Shown: positions 1 through 9,347, counted from the first letter of the stretch. The stretch: 64,000 nt of DNA from Thalassobaculum sp. OXR-137 (GCF_034377285.1 NZ_CP139715.1:434001-498000), one strand, 5' to 3'. The notes: generated by a model from the sequence alone, not told the origin. Made by a program: numbers and translations.

Positions 1-252
1 ATCCTGCTGCCGCTCGCCTCCATCTGGGCCTTTCAGCTCGACGGCATCTTCATCGGCGCCACCCGCACGGCGGAGATGCGCAACGCCATGATCGCCTCGC
101 TGATCGCCTTCGTCGCCGCCGGCCTGCCGCTGGTCGACCTGTTCGGCAATGACGGGCTGTGGGGCGCCTATGTCGCCTTCATGGGGGCGCGGGCGGTGAC
201 CTTGTACCTCTACTACCCCCGGGTCCAGGCCATGGCCGGCCCGCGACCCTGA
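1..252 (+). CDS. MATE family efflux transporter, C-terminal part (cut by window edge)
   Basis: The reading frame is open from base 1 and stops at 250-252, giving 83 residues of a C-terminus. The fragment begins ILLPLASIWAFQLDGIF and contains two hydrophobic stretches flanking a short loop with GATRTAEMRNAM; this layout (QLDGIFIGAT) is typical of the DinF-like branch of MATE Na+/H+-coupled drug exporters. The N-terminal helices lie outside the window, so the start and full topology cannot be judged. The next gene, ytoQ, is on the same strand 59 bp downstream. Confidence 0.75.
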   Translation: MLLPLASIWAFQLDGIFIGATRTAEMRNAMIASLIAFVAAGLPLVDLFGNDGLWGAYVAFMGARAVTLYLYYPRVQAMAGPRP

Positions 253-311
253 CCTCCCGGGCCGGATGTGCTAAGCCCTGGGGCGATCCCAATCACCGTG
301 AGGAGGCCATT

Positions 312-767
312 GTGACCCTGTCCGTCTATCTGTCCGGCGAGATCCATACCGACTGGCGCGACGTCATCGAGAAGGGCGCGCGGGCCGCCGGCCTGGATGT
401 CGAGTTTTCCGCCCCGGTCACCGACCACGACGCCAGCGACGATTGCGGCGTGGCGATCCTCGGCGCGGAGGAGAAGGGATTCTGGAAGGACCACAAGGGC
501 GCCAAGCTGAATGCGATCCGCACCCGCACCCTGATCGAGCAGGCCGACGTTGTCGTCGTGCGCTTCGGCGAGAAGTACAAGCAGTGGAACGCGGCCTTCG
601 ACGCCGGCTACGCGGCGGCCCTCGGCACGCCGCTGGTGGTGCTGCACGCCCCGGAGCACACCCACGCCCTGAAGGAGGTCGACGGCGCCGCCCTGGCGGT
701 GGCAGAGACGCCGGAGCAGGTGGTCGACATCCTGCGCTACGTGCTGACCGGCAAGCTGCCGGGGTAA
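312..767 (+). CDS. YtoQ family protein
   Basis: A 151-residue protein starting MTLSVYLSGEIHTDWR, which I recognise as the YtoQ family, small proteins related to nucleoside 2-deoxyribosyltransferase-like folds (SGEIHTDWR near the N-terminus, GEKYKQWNAAFDAGYAAALG at about 99-118). Function is not established for the family; binding of a nucleotide-like ligand is inference. The frame is open further upstream to 159, but GTG at 312 is chosen because it follows a strong GAGGAGG Shine-Dalgarno at about 299-305 and matches the family N-terminus. A 25-bp-arm palindrome follows the gene. Confidence 0.8.
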   Translation: MTLSVYLSGEIHTDWRDVIEKGARAAGLDVEFSAPVTDHDASDDCGVAILGAEEKGFWKDHKGAKLNAIRTRTLIEQADVVVVRFGEKYKQWNAAFDAGYAAALGTPLVVLHAPEHTHALKEVDGAALAVAETPEQVVDILRYVLTGKLPG

Positions 768-795
768 CAGAACAGAACCTTCTCCGTTCCCTTCT

Positions 796-884
796 CACAC
801 TCCCCGGACTTGTTCCGGGGCGAGGCGTCCTCCTGATGGGCGCGAGAGATCTGGTCTCACCCCGGAACAAGTCCGGGGAGTGTG
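796..884. repeat. Nested palindromic repeat, family A copy 1
   Basis: Two 25-bp arms (796-820 and 860-884) are perfect reverse complements around a 39-bp spacer. Each arm contains its own imperfect hairpin, CCCCGGACTTGTTCCGGGG. It fills the gap between the converging ytoQ and the 920-1495 membrane protein gene, so it could act as a bidirectional terminator. Related copies lie near 16.35-16.47 kb and 22.02-22.13 kb. Confidence 0.9.
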
Positions 885-919
885 AAAGTGTAAATGAGAG
901 GTTGGAGTGAGCGAGGCCG

Positions 920-1495
920 TCACCCCGGGATCAGGATCGCCGCCAGCACCGCGTTGAACACCAGGCTGCCGATCACCAGGCCCACGGCCGCGCCATAGGT
1001 GATGTCCAGCGACAGCCGCAGGATCTGAGCCCGCAGCCACAGCGCCGCGCCGAAGGATCCGACCGTCAGGATCTTGCCGAGGGACCCGGGCAGCATGTCC
1101 GCGGTCTCCAGGCCGATGCAGACGAACTGGACCACAACGGTGGGCAGGGACGACCAGAATTCCGGGATCATGTAGTCGTAGTAGCGCTCCGACCGGTCGA
1201 GCGACGGCAGCACGTAATGGGCGGCCAGGGCGTAGCCGTACCAGGCGATCACCACCGTGAGCCCGACCATGACCAACTGCCCGAAGGACAGCGGTGCGTC
1301 GACGGCCGCCGACTGGATGAGGAAGATCAGCAGGTTCAGCGGCAGCACCGCCGCCAGGACCCAGCAGGACCGCCAGAAGGCGCCCTCACCCGCCCCGAAA
1401 TAGCTCAGACCGCCCTTGTCGCCCAGCAGCAGGCGCCAGGTTCCATAGACGGAGGCCGCGATCTCCGACTGGCTGGGGATCGGCGGCAAGGCCAT
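920..1495 (-). CDS. Hypothetical multi-pass membrane protein
   Basis: A 191-residue protein starting MALPPIPSQSEIAASVYGTWRLL, with about four or five hydrophobic segments: roughly 43-63, 72-94, 115-130, 140-158 and 163-190. The N-terminal TWRLLLGDKGGLSYF looks like the amphipathic start seen in small alphaproteobacterial membrane proteins of the Yip1/DUF805 size class, but I cannot assign a family. Its ATG at 1495 lies 4 bp downstream of the dapE stop (1500) on the same strand, so it is probably the last gene of the HAD-dapD-dapE operon. No catalytic motif is visible. Confidence 0.65.
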   Translation of the reverse strand: MALPPIPSQSEIAASVYGTWRLLLGDKGGLSYFGAGEGAFWRSCWVLAAVLPLNLLIFLIQSAAVDAPLSFGQLVMVGLTVVIAWYGYALAAHYVLPSLDRSERYYDYMIPEFWSSLPTVVVQFVCIGLETADMLPGSLGKILTVGSFGAALWLRAQILRLSLDITYGAAVGLVIGSLVFNAVLAAILIPG

Positions 1496-1499
1496 GACC

Positions 1500-2693
1500 C
1501 TAACGACCCAGCGCGCGGTTCAGCACGTCCGCGTAGATATCGGTGAGCGTGCGGATATCGGCGACGGCCACATGCTCGTCGACCTTGTGCATGGTCTGGC
1601 CGACCAGCCCGAACTCCACCACCGGGCAGAGCCGCTTGATGAAGCGGGCGTCAGAGGTGCCGCCGGTGGTGCTGAGCTCCGGGCGGCGGCCGGTCACGGC
1701 GAAGGTGGCGTCCGAGATCAGATCCGAGAGCGCCCCGGGTTCGGTGACGAAACTCTCGCCCGAGCATTCCGTCGTCATCTCGTAGCGCACGCCCTTCTGG
1801 TCGAAGCTGCCCCGGAACATCTTCTCCAGCGACTCCGCGGAATGGGCGTCGTTGAAGCGCACGTTGAAGGTGGCGCGCGCCTCCGCCGGGATGACGTTGG
1901 TCGCCGGGTTGCCGACATCGATGGTGGTCACCGACAGGGTGGTCGGCGGGAAATGCGCCGTGCCCTCGTCCAGGGTGCCGTGGGCGAAGGGCTCCAGCAG
2001 TCGGATCAGGTTGTGGACCGGGTTCTCGGCCAGATGCGGATAGGCGACGTGCCCCTGGGTCCCATGCACCGTGATGTGGCCGGTGAAGGAGCCGCGCCGG
2101 CCGATCTTCATCATGTCGCCCATGGCGCTCGGATTGGTCGGCTCGCCCACGATGCACATGTCGGGGATCTCGCCGTTGGCCTCCATCCAGTCCAGCACCT
2201 TGGTGGTGCCGTTGACGGCGGGGCCTTCCTCGTCGCCGGTGATCAGCAGGCTGATCGAGCCCTTGCCCGCGCTGGAGGACAGGTAACGGTCGACCGCGGC
2301 GACGAAGGCGGCGATGCCGCCCTTCATGTCGGCCGCCCCCCGGCCCCAGAGCCGGTCGTCGGCAATTGTCCCGTCGAACGGCCCCTTGGTCCAGGCGCCC
2401 ATATCGCCGACCGGCACCACGTCGGTATGGCCGGCGAAGCAGAGGTGCGGCGCCTCGGTGCCGCGGCGCGCGTAGAGATTGTCGATCGCCGGGGTCCCCT
2501 CCGCCTCGAACCGCAGCCGATGGCAGGCGAAGCCCATCGGCTCCAGCAGGGACTGCAGCAGGTCGAGGGCACCGCCCTCTTCCGGGGTAACGCTGGGGCA
2601 GCGGATCAGGTCCGCGGCGACCTCGACCGGGTCGAGGCGCGCCGACGACGCAGAGCCGGCGGACGCCGAGCCGGCTTGGGGGGACGCCGACAT
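1500..2693 (-). CDS. dapE: Succinyl-diaminopimelate desuccinylase
   Basis: DapE (397 aa) removes succinate from N-succinyl-LL-2,6-diaminopimelate in the lysine and meso-DAP (peptidoglycan) pathway. The M20 metallopeptidase motifs are present: [13 protein letters not shown] supplies the first zinc His and Asp, [11 protein letters not shown] the bridging Asp, and [11 protein letters not shown] the catalytic and metal Glu. The C-terminal SDARFIK region is also typical. The N-terminus carries a low-complexity Ala/Ser stretch (residues 2-18) before the conserved [18 protein letters not shown], so the true start may lie slightly further in. It follows dapD by 16 bp on the same strand and is clearly co-transcribed. 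Confidence 0.95.
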   Translation of the reverse strand: MSASPQAGSASAGSASSARLDPVEVAADLIRCPSVTPEEGGALDLLQSLLEPMGFACHRLRFEAEGTPAIDNLYARRGTEAPHLCFAGHTDVVPVGDMGAWTKGPFDGTIADDRLWGRGAADMKGGIAAFVAAVDRYLSSSAGKGSISLLITGDEEGPAVNGTTKVLDWMEANGEIPDMCIVGEPTNPSAMGDMMKIGRRGSFTGHITVHGTQGHVAYPHLAENPVHNLIRLLEPFAHGTLDEGTAHFPPTTLSVTTIDVGNPATNVIPAEARATFNVRFNDAHSAESLEKMFRGSFDQKGVRYEMTTECSGESFVTEPGALSDLISDATFAVTGRRPELSTTGGTSDARFIKRLCPVVEFGLVGQTMHKVDEHVAVADIRTLTDIYADVLNRALGR

Positions 2694-2709
2694 CTCGATC
2701 TCCTCGCGA

Positions 2710-3567
2710 TCAGTCGCGCAGCAGCTCGTTGATCGAGGTCTTCGACCGGGTCTGGGCGTCGACCGTCTTGACGATCACCGCACAGGACAGGGACGGGCCC
2801 GGCGTGCCGTCCGGCAGCGGCTTGCCCGGCATGGAGCCCGGCACCACGACCGAGAACGCCGGCACCCGGCCGATATGAATCTCGCCGGTCTCCCGGTTGA
2901 TGATGCGGGTCGACTTGGAGATGAACACGCCCATGGAGAGCACCGCACCCTCCTCGACGATCACGCCTTCGACGACCTCGCTGCGCGCGCCGATGAAGCA
3001 GTTATCCTCGATGATCACCGGATCGGCCTGCAGCGGCTCAAGGACGCCGCCGATGCCGACACCGCCGGACAGGTGCACGTTCTTGCCGATCTGGGCGCAG
3101 GAGCCGACGGTGGCCCAGGTGTCCACCATGGTGCCCTTGTCCACATAGGCGCCCAGGTTCACGAAGCTCGGCATCAGCACGACGCCCGGCGCGATATAGG
3201 CCGAGCGGCGCACGACGCAGTTCGGCACGGCGCGGAAGCCGGCCTCGCGGAACCGGTTCTCGTTCCAGCCGGCGAACTTGGACGGGACCTTGTCCCACCA
3301 CACGGACGGGCCGCGCTCCGGATCCTCGGGACCGCCGGGGACGACCACCATGTCGTTCAGCCGGAAGGACAGCAGGACCGCCTTCTTGGCCCACTGGTTG
3401 ACCTTCCACTGGTGATTGCCCTCGGGCTGGGCGGTCCGGATCGAGCCGTTGTCCAGCCCTTCCAGCGCCGCCTCGACGGCGTCGCGCACCTCGCCTTTGG
3501 TGGAGACGGTGATGCTGTCTCGGTTTTCCCAGGCGGCGTCGATGACGGTTTGAAGATCAGAGGTCAT
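2710..3567 (-). CDS. dapD: 2,3,4,5-tetrahydropyridine-2,6-dicarboxylate N-succinyltransferase
   Basis: DapD (285 aa as called) transfers succinyl from succinyl-CoA to tetrahydrodipicolinate, the committed step of the succinylase DAP route. The left-handed beta-helix hexapeptide repeats are visible in the middle ([49 protein letters not shown]). The frame is open upstream to 3618, but ATG at 3567 gives the family-typical start [17 protein letters not shown] and the usual length; ATG at 3582 is the alternative. dapE lies 16 bp downstream and an HAD phosphatase gene upstream on the same strand. Confidence 0.95.
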   Translation of the reverse strand: MTSDLQTVIDAAWENRDSITVSTKGEVRDAVEAALEGLDNGSIRTAQPEGNHQWKVNQWAKKAVLLSFRLNDMVVVPGGPEDPERGPSVWWDKVPSKFAGWNENRFREAGFRAVPNCVVRRSAYIAPGVVLMPSFVNLGAYVDKGTMVDTWATVGSCAQIGKNVHLSGGVGIGGVLEPLQADPVIIEDNCFIGARSEVVEGVIVEEGAVLSMGVFISKSTRIINRETGEIHIGRVPAFSVVVPGSMPGKPLPDGTPGPSLSCAVIVKTVDAQTRSKTSINELLRD

Positions 3568-3654
3568 GGGGTCTCGGCTCATGTCGAAAGGTCGGAAATC
3601 CGCAGGTCTGCGGCACAATGGCGGGGGGCCGGAGGGCTGTCAACGCGGTGCGCG

Positions 3655-4326
3655 TCACGACTCCAATTCGCCGTCGACCACGGCGCGCAGGAAGCTGATC
3701 ACATCCTCGGCCACATGGTGCACATGGGGCTGGTCGGCGCCGTCGGTCGCCCAGTCGAAATCGCTCTTCAGCCAGACCGTGGTCATGCCGAGATCTGCCG
3801 CCGGCTTCAGGTTCTTGGCCATGTCCTCGACCATCGCAGTACGCGTCGGGTCGATGTCGAGAAGCCTGATCAGCTTGTCGTAGGGCACCGGGTCCGGCTT
3901 CGGCGAATAGTCGGAGGCGACGATGTCGTAGACGTGGTCGAAATGGCGGTCGACGCCCAGGCGCTTGGCCACCCGCTCGAAATGGCCGACCGACCCGTTG
4001 GTGTAGATCACCTTGCGGCCCGGCAGGCGGGTCAGCAGGTCGTCCAGTTCCGGCGCCGGGTCGATGATGCTGACGTCGATGTCGTGCACGTAGTCTAGGA
4101 AAGGCGCCGGATCGACCCCGTGCTCGGTCATCAGCCCGCGCAGGGTGGTGCCGTGGCGGCGGAACAGATCGCGCTGCAGTTCGCGGGCCGGCTCGTGCTC
4201 CAGATCGAAGCGGTCCTTGATGAACTCGGTCATCCGGGCGGAGACCTGGACGAACAGGTTGGAGCGCGCCGGATACAGGGTGTTGTCGAGATCGAAGATC
4301 CAGCAGTCGATGGTCTTGGCGAGCAT
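3655..4326 (-). CDS. HAD-family pyrimidine 5'-nucleotidase-like phosphatase
   Basis: A 223-residue haloacid dehalogenase-superfamily hydrolase. Motif I is FDLDNTLY (nucleophile Asp12, acid Asp14), motif II YTNGS near 108-112, and motifs III and IV are KPDP and MVEDMAKN. The pattern matches the pyrimidine 5'-nucleotidase branch (Sdt1/YjjG-like) that dephosphorylates UMP or CMP; the substrate is inferred from family. It is upstream of dapD with an 87-bp gap, an arrangement I recall as common in Alphaproteobacteria, usually with argB directly upstream. Here two unrelated plus-strand genes and an EamA relic intervene. Confidence 0.88.
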   Translation of the reverse strand: MLAKTIDCWIFDLDNTLYPARSNLFVQVSARMTEFIKDRFDLEHEPARELQRDLFRRHGTTLRGLMTEHGVDPAPFLDYVHDIDVSIIDPAPELDDLLTRLPGRKVIYTNGSVGHFERVAKRLGVDRHFDHVYDIVASDYSPKPDPVPYDKLIRLLDIDPTRTAMVEDMAKNLKPAADLGMTTVWLKSDFDWATDGADQPHVHHVAEDVISFLRAVVDGELES

Positions 4327-4352
4327 GCGGCGTCCTGGGCATCGGGTCGGGA

Positions 4353-4486
4353 TCAGGGAGCGCGCCGCCGCAGGGCACCGAGCACCCCGCTGGAGACCGC
4401 CACCCCCACGCTGGCCAGGACAATACCCACCATGCCCGTGCCCGTCACCGTCTCGCCGAGCACCAGCCTGCGGGTGAGGGTCGACG
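4353..4486 (-). pseudogene. Relic of an EamA/DMT transporter C-terminus
   Basis: On the minus strand, in frame with a stop at 4353-4355, the sequence reads TLTRRLVLGETVTGTG then MVGIVLASVGVAVSSG and ends LGALRRRAP. This is the shape of the last two helices of a drug/metabolite transporter, where (V/F)LGE.(V/L)T precedes a Gly/Val/Ala-rich final helix and an Arg-rich tail. No start codon or upstream helices exist; the frame runs into DNA occupied by the diguanylate cyclase gene on the other strand. I read it as a decayed remnant. A chance antisense frame is possible because of the high GC content. Confidence 0.45.
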
Positions 4487-4592
4487 GGTCAGCGTCGATT
4501 TGCCACAAATGCACTGGACCTGCGGCGTCCCCGCTGCCATGACGATAACTCAATCGAATGCGGATCAGGCGGTGATCGGGTAGGGTGGGCGA

Positions 4593-6296
4593 ATGAGCGT
4601 TCCGGGCGAAACTGCCGGTGCTGCGCAGGACGAGGTGCTGGTCGCCAGAATGGTGTCGACCGGCCCGTTCGCCCTCGCCGACGGCCCCGCGATCCTGGTC
4701 GGCCAGGACGACAAGGTTCAGGCCCGGAACATGGCCGGCGCCGACCTCGCGCGGCGCCTCCCCGAATTGAGCGACATCGCCTCGCTGATCGCCGAGGCCC
4801 GCCATGCCGGGCGCGGGATCTCCGCCGTGATCGAACTGCGCGACGTCCCGGGGACCGCCCCCGGCGCCACCAGCTTCTCGGCCCTGCCGGTGGGCGAGGA
4901 CGGCGCGGTGCTGCTGATCGGCCGCGACGTCTCCGTCGACCGCAACCTGCGCTCCGCCCTGGTCGACTCGCGCCAGCGCTACCGCGATCTGGTGGAAATC
5001 TCCGCCGACCTGGCCTGGGAGACCGACGCCGAGGGGCGCTTCGCCTTCGTGTCCCCCCATGGCGGCATCGGCTGGTCGGCGGCGGACCTGATCGGACGGC
5101 GGGCGGATGCGTTTCTGGTCACCCCGCCGGGCGTGACCGTCGACAGCCCGTTCCGGACACGCGAGGCGCGCCAGGAGATGGAGATCACCTTCCGCCGGCC
5201 CGACGGCGGCGAGGCCCGGCTGGAGACCGCCGCCGCCCCGCTCTTCGCCGCGGACGGAAGCTGGGCCGGTGCGCGCGGGGTCTGCCGCGACGTGACCGAC
5301 GACCGGATGCGGGACATGGAACTCGCCCGGGTCGGCGCCCGCCAGCGCCTGACCGCCCACATCATGCGCGCGATCCGCGACGAGACCGATCCCGACCGGA
5401 TGCTGTCGCTCGCCGCCGAGGCGGTGTTCCGCGGCGGCAACGCCGACGGCTGCTCGGTCTACCGCATCCTGCCCGGCACCGGCATGTCCCTGGCCGCCGC
5501 GGTCGGCACGCCGGTCCCGGACGCGATTTTCGAGGAGATGCGCGAGCGCATCACCAACAGCCGCGAGCCGGCGGTGGAGGCCTACGATATCGGCGCGGTT
5601 CTGGCTCACCGCCTGTCTCACCACCACGAGATCAACGGCGCCGTGCTGCTGTGGCGCGCGGGAGAGACCGCCGACTGGAGCGACGACGACGCCCAGCTCA
5701 TCGCCGACCTCTCCGACCAGCTCGGCATCGCCCTGCACCAGGCCGCCGCCCACCAGCATCTGGAGCGGCTGTCGACCACCGACGCGATGACAGGCCTGCT
5801 GAACCGACGCGCCTTCGACGACGCGATCACCCGCCGGCTGTCCGCCGGCGGCGGCGTGCCCGGAACCCTGACCTATGTCGACCTGGACAACTTCAAGAAG
5901 GTCAACGACACCAAGGGTCACCAGGTGGGCGACCAGGCGCTCGTCCATCTCTCCGACATCCTCAAGCGCCAGGCCCAGCCGGGGGACCTGATCGCCCGGC
6001 TCGGCGGCGACGAATTCGCGCTGTGGCTGGACGGGGTGTCGGTCGCGGAGGCGCCGGCCCGCGCCGAGTGGATCCTGGAGACCGGCAAGGAACTGCTGCA
6101 GTATTCCGGATCGCCGGACTATCCTGTCGGCCTGTCCATCGGCATGGCCGTCTATCGGCCGGGCTCCGGCGAAAGCCGCGAGCATCTGATCGAACGGGCG
6201 GACGCGGTCATGTACGAAATCAAGCATGGCGGTAAGGGCTGGTACCGGATCGCTCCCGACGCCGATGCCGAAACCACCATCGAAACGCCTGGGTGA
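4593..6296 (+). CDS. PAS-GAF sensor diguanylate cyclase
   Basis: A 567-residue predicted cytoplasmic enzyme making cyclic di-GMP from two GTP. Layout: a degenerate PAS-like N-terminus (about 25-120), a PAS domain (about 127-240, DLVEISADLAWETDAEGRF), a GAF-like region (about 255-390) and a GGDEF domain (about 395-555). The active site is intact (RLGGDEF, GGDEF at 471-475; LDNFKKVNDTKGHQVGDQAL upstream). The usual inhibitory I-site RxxD is QPGD (462-465), so feedback inhibition by c-di-GMP may be weak. No EAL domain or membrane segment. The DUF2336 gene follows 6 bp later and is probably translated from the same mRNA. Confidence 0.92.
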   Translation: MSVPGETAGAAQDEVLVARMVSTGPFALADGPAILVGQDDKVQARNMAGADLARRLPELSDIASLIAEARHAGRGISAVIELRDVPGTAPGATSFSALPVGEDGAVLLIGRDVSVDRNLRSALVDSRQRYRDLVEISADLAWETDAEGRFAFVSPHGGIGWSAADLIGRRADAFLVTPPGVTVDSPFRTREARQEMEITFRRPDGGEARLETAAAPLFAADGSWAGARGVCRDVTDDRMRDMELARVGARQRLTAHIMRAIRDETDPDRMLSLAAEAVFRGGNADGCSVYRILPGTGMSLAAAVGTPVPDAIFEEMRERITNSREPAVEAYDIGAVLAHRLSHHHEINGAVLLWRAGETADWSDDDAQLIADLSDQLGIALHQAAAHQHLERLSTTDAMTGLLNRRAFDDAITRRLSAGGGVPGTLTYVDLDNFKKVNDTKGHQVGDQALVHLSDILKRQAQPGDLIARLGGDEFALWLDGVSVAEAPARAEWILETGKELLQYSGSPDYPVGLSIGMAVYRPGSGESREHLIERADAVMYEIKHGGKGWYRIAPDADAETTIETPG

Positions 6297-6302
6297 GGAA
6301 CC

Positions 6303-7541
6303 GTGACCAAGCCGACACCGCGCCGCCGCTCCGACGACAAGACCGCCGACAAGCAGACCCTCGCCCAGTCGATGGAAATCGCGCGCACCGGCTCCGTGCC
6401 GGAACGCTGCGCCTTGGCCGCCCGCCTCGACGTGCCGCCGGAGCTTCTGTTTTTCCTGGCCGAGGATTCCGACCGGGCGGTCCGCCGGGTGGTGGCGGCG
6501 AACATCAACACGCCGCGTCAGGCCGACGACTTTCTGGCCCAGGACGACGACGAGGGCGTGCGCTGCGCCGTGGCGGAGAAGATTGGGGTTCTCGCGCCCG
6601 ACGTGGTTGACGAACGCCGCGGCCCCCAACGGCAGCTCACCATCAACGTGCTGGAGGCCCTGGCCCTCGACGCCGCCGTGAAGGTGCGCGCCCGGCTGGC
6701 GGAATCCATCAAGGACGTGGACAGCGCCCCGCCCGAGGTGATCACCGGCGTGATCCAGGTCCTGGCACGCGACGCGGCCATCGAGGTCGCGGGCCCGGTG
6801 CTCGAGCATTCCAGCCTGCTGAGCGACGAGTTCCTGGTGGACGTCATCAGCGCGCCGTCGCACACCGGGTCGGTCAGCGCCATCTCCCGGCGCCAGGGCG
6901 TCTCCTCCAAAGTCACCGACGCGATCGCCACCAGCGGCGACGATGCGGCCATCGCCGTGCTGCTGGGCAACGAGTCCGCCCAGATCCGGGAGGAAACCCT
7001 GGACCGGCTGATCGAAGGGGCGCCGCAGAAGCCGAGCTGGCACGCCCCGCTGGTCGCGCGGCCGAAGCTCGCCGGCCGGCAGATCGGCCGTCTGTCGGAG
7101 TTCGTCGCCAGCGCCCTGGTGGAGCAGCTCGCCCGCCGCTCCGACCTCGATCCGGAGACCTCCAAGCACCTGCAGACCGTCATGGCCCAGCGGCTCGAGG
7201 AGACCGTCGGCACCAGCCCGCAGGGCACCGGATTGTCGGAGGACGATCTGGTCCAGGCCGTGGCCTCCGGCCGCCGCGCCAAGGTGATCTCGAGCCTGGC
7301 GGTGCGCACCGGCTACAAGGAGCCGATCGTCCACTCGATCCTGAATTCGGGGAGTGCCAAGGCGGTGATCGCCCTGTCCTGGAAGGCCGGGCTCAGCATG
7401 TCCTTCGCCGAGCAGCTCCAGCTCCGCCTCGCCTATATCGCCGAGCGCGACATGCTGCGCGGCGTGCGCGGCAGCTATCCGCTGAGCGAAGAGGACATGC
7501 TCTGGCAGCTCGGGATGTTCGACGGCGGCCAGAACGCCTGA
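6303..7541 (+). CDS. DUF2336 domain-containing protein
   Basis: A 412-residue protein of the DUF2336 family, which is particularly common in Rhodospirillales. It shows HEAT-like helical units with recurring hydrophobic patterns (for example LFFLAEDSDRAVRRVVAANI at about 45-64, then VRCAVAEKIGVLAPD and VKVRARLAESIKD). The start is GTG at 6303, 6 bp after the diguanylate cyclase stop, so the two form an operon. The family has no assigned reaction; a role as a protein-protein adaptor, perhaps downstream of c-di-GMP, is inference from the pairing. It converges on argB with a 21-bp gap. Confidence 0.85.
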   Translation: MTKPTPRRRSDDKTADKQTLAQSMEIARTGSVPERCALAARLDVPPELLFFLAEDSDRAVRRVVAANINTPRQADDFLAQDDDEGVRCAVAEKIGVLAPDVVDERRGPQRQLTINVLEALALDAAVKVRARLAESIKDVDSAPPEVITGVIQVLARDAAIEVAGPVLEHSSLLSDEFLVDVISAPSHTGSVSAISRRQGVSSKVTDAIATSGDDAAIAVLLGNESAQIREETLDRLIEGAPQKPSWHAPLVARPKLAGRQIGRLSEFVASALVEQLARRSDLDPETSKHLQTVMAQRLEETVGTSPQGTGLSEDDLVQAVASGRRAKVISSLAVRTGYKEPIVHSILNSGSAKAVIALSWKAGLSMSFAEQLQLRLAYIAERDMLRGVRGSYPLSEEDMLWQLGMFDGGQNA

Positions 7542-7562
7542 CCGCCGTCCGAGGAGATCGGA

Positions 7563-8477
7563 TCAGCCGCGCCGGATCCAGGTGCCCATGCCGTGGCTGG
7601 TGAACAGCTCCAGCAGGACGCCGTGCTGCACCCGGCCGTCGATGATCACGGCGCCCTCGGCGCCGCCCTCGACCGCCTCAATGCAGGTCTCGATCTTCGG
7701 GATCATGCCGCCGGAGATCGTGCCGTCGGCGATCAGCTCGCGCGCCTGGGACACGGTCAGTTCCGGGATGAGACGGCGGTCCTTGTCCAGCACGCCCTCC
7801 ACGTCGGTCAGCAGCATGAAGCGGCTGGCGTCGACGGCCGCCGCCACAGCGCCGGCGGCGGTGTCGGCATTGATGTTGTAGGTCTCGCCCTCGGGACCGA
7901 GGCCGATCGGCGCCACCACCGGGATCAGGTCCTGGGAGACCAGCGACCGCAGCAGCGAGCCGTCGACCTTGGTCGGCTCGCCGACGAAGCCGAGATCGAG
8001 CACCTTCTCGATGTTGCTGTCGGGATCGACCTTGGTGCGCCGCAGCTTCTCCGCCCGAATCAGCCCGCCATCCTTGCCCGACAGGCCGATGGCCCGGCCG
8101 CCGGCCTGGTTGATGGCGGCGACGATGCCTTTGTTGATCGCGCCGGACAGCACCATCTCGACGATTTCCACCGTCGCCTGATCGGTCACGCGGAGCCCGT
8201 CGATGAATTCGCTCTTGATGGCGAGCCGTTCCAGCATCTTGCCGATCTGCGGGCCGCCGCCATGCACCACGACCGGGTTCATGCCGACCTGCTGCAGCAG
8301 CACCATGTCGGCCGCGAACTTGAGCGCCAGGTCGTCGTCGCCCATGGCATGGCCGCCGTACTTGATGACGACGGTCTTGCCTGAGTATCGGCGCATGTAG
8401 GGAAGCGCCTCGGTCAGAATGCCCGCCTTCGACAGCCATTCGGCCCGCCGCTTAAGGTCGATCGGCTTGCTGGTCAT
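7563..8477 (-). CDS. argB: Acetylglutamate kinase
   Basis: ArgB (304 aa) phosphorylates N-acetyl-L-glutamate, the second step of arginine synthesis. Family motifs are clear: [13 protein letters not shown] near the N-terminus (catalytic Lys, Gly-rich loop), [14 protein letters not shown], the [12 protein letters not shown] nucleotide segment and [10 protein letters not shown] near the end. The frame continues upstream to 8510, but ATG at 8477 gives the usual N-terminus [18 protein letters not shown]. It is the last gene of the rpmH-rnpA-yidD-yidC-engB-argB series, separated from engB by a 213-bp gap with a family B palindrome. Confidence 0.96.
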   Translation of the reverse strand: MTSKPIDLKRRAEWLSKAGILTEALPYMRRYSGKTVVIKYGGHAMGDDDLALKFAADMVLLQQVGMNPVVVHGGGPQIGKMLERLAIKSEFIDGLRVTDQATVEIVEMVLSGAINKGIVAAINQAGGRAIGLSGKDGGLIRAEKLRRTKVDPDSNIEKVLDLGFVGEPTKVDGSLLRSLVSQDLIPVVAPIGLGPEGETYNINADTAAGAVAAAVDASRFMLLTDVEGVLDKDRRLIPELTVSQARELIADGTISGGMIPKIETCIEAVEGGAEGAVIIDGRVQHGVLLELFTSHGMGTWIRRG

Positions 8478-8605
8478 GGCGCTCCTTCCCTCCACTGGAC
8501 AACCGGGCACGAGAAAACCGGCCTGCGGTTATAGAGCGCTGCGCCCGTCAGGCAAAGTACCCCCGTGATCGGGGCGGGGATCGGGGGGCTCTCCTTCATC
8601 CCCGT

Positions 8606-8679
8606 CGTCATCCCGAACTGGTTTCGGGACCTGCGGGCGGGAATGCAGTTTGAGGTCCCGAAACGAGTTCGGGATGACG
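8606..8679. repeat. Nested palindromic repeat, family B copy 1
   Basis: Arms of 27 bp (8606-8632 and 8653-8679) are reverse complements with one mismatch and a 20-bp spacer. Each arm contains an inner stem TCCCGAA / TTCGGGA around a CTGGT or ACGAG loop. It sits between engB and argB, both on the minus strand, so it could reduce read-through from the yidC operon into argB. The rest of the 8478-8690 gap shows nothing else. Confidence 0.9.
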
Positions 8680-8690
8680 AAGAGGCGGGA

Positions 8691-9347
8691 TCAGCTCGGA
8701 TTGGCGAAGCGGGCCAGTTCGGCGCGCAGGGCGGGGATGCCGTCGCCCGTCTCGCTGCTGGTCGCCACCACGGTCGGATGGGCGGCCGGATGGCGTTTCA
8801 GAGCGGCGGAGGTCTTGTCGATCATCGCCGCCAGCTCGGCCGGCTTCACCTTGTCGGCCTTGGTCAGCACCACCTGATAGGACAGGGCCGCCCGGTCCAG
8901 CATGTCCATCGCCTCGACATCGAGCTCCTTCAGCCCGTGGCGGCCGTCGATCAGCATGCTGACCCGCTGCAGGGTCGGCCGGCCGCGCAGATAGGCGAAG
9001 AGCGTGTCGGTCCAGATCGCCTGTTTGGCCTTGGAGACCTTGGCATAGCCGTAGCCCGGCAGATCGACCAGCATCAGCCGGCCGCCCAGGTCGAAGAAGA
9101 TGACCTCCTGGGTCCGGCCCGGGGTGTTCGACGTCCGGGCCAGGGTCTTGCGGCCGGTCAGCGCGTTGACCAGGCTCGACTTGCCCACGTTCGAGCGGCC
9201 GACGAAGGCGACTTCCGGCAGGGTTTCCGGCGGCAGCTGCGGAATCGTCGCAGACGCGGCGACGAACCCGCATTCCTGGGCGAACAGGATCCGGGCCGCT
9301 TCCAGCTCCGCCTGGGACGGAGCGTCGGGGTTTGCCGGATCGTTCAC
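8691..9347 (-). CDS. engB: Ribosome biogenesis GTPase EngB (YihA/YsxC)
   Basis: An essential-type GTPase for late large-subunit ribosome assembly (218 aa). Motifs: G1 GRSNVGKS (50-57), G2 TPGRTQ, G3 DLPGYGYA, G4 TKADK. The start is GTG at 9347, whose bases overlap the yidC stop as GTGA; this start gives [11 protein letters not shown] and tight translational coupling. An upstream ATG at 9389 is in frame but would overlap yidC by 46 bp and is less likely. Membrane-insertase and ribosome-assembly genes in one operon fit the growth-linked role of the cluster. Confidence 0.93.
   Translation of the reverse strand: MNDPANPDAPSQAELEAARILFAQECGFVAASATIPQLPPETLPEVAFVGRSNVGKSSLVNALTGRKTLARTSNTPGRTQEVIFFDLGGRLMLVDLPGYGYAKVSKAKQAIWTDTLFAYLRGRPTLQRVSMLIDGRHGLKELDVEAMDMLDRAALSYQVVLTKADKVKPAELAAMIDKTSAALKRHPAAHPTVVATSSETGDGIPALRAELARFANPS

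Noticed and set aside
4353-7334. 993-codon minus-strand frame over the diguanylate cyclase and DUF2336 genes
   Set aside because: It is an antisense frame created by GC3 bias; it lacks protein-family features except the short EamA-like end treated separately as a relic.
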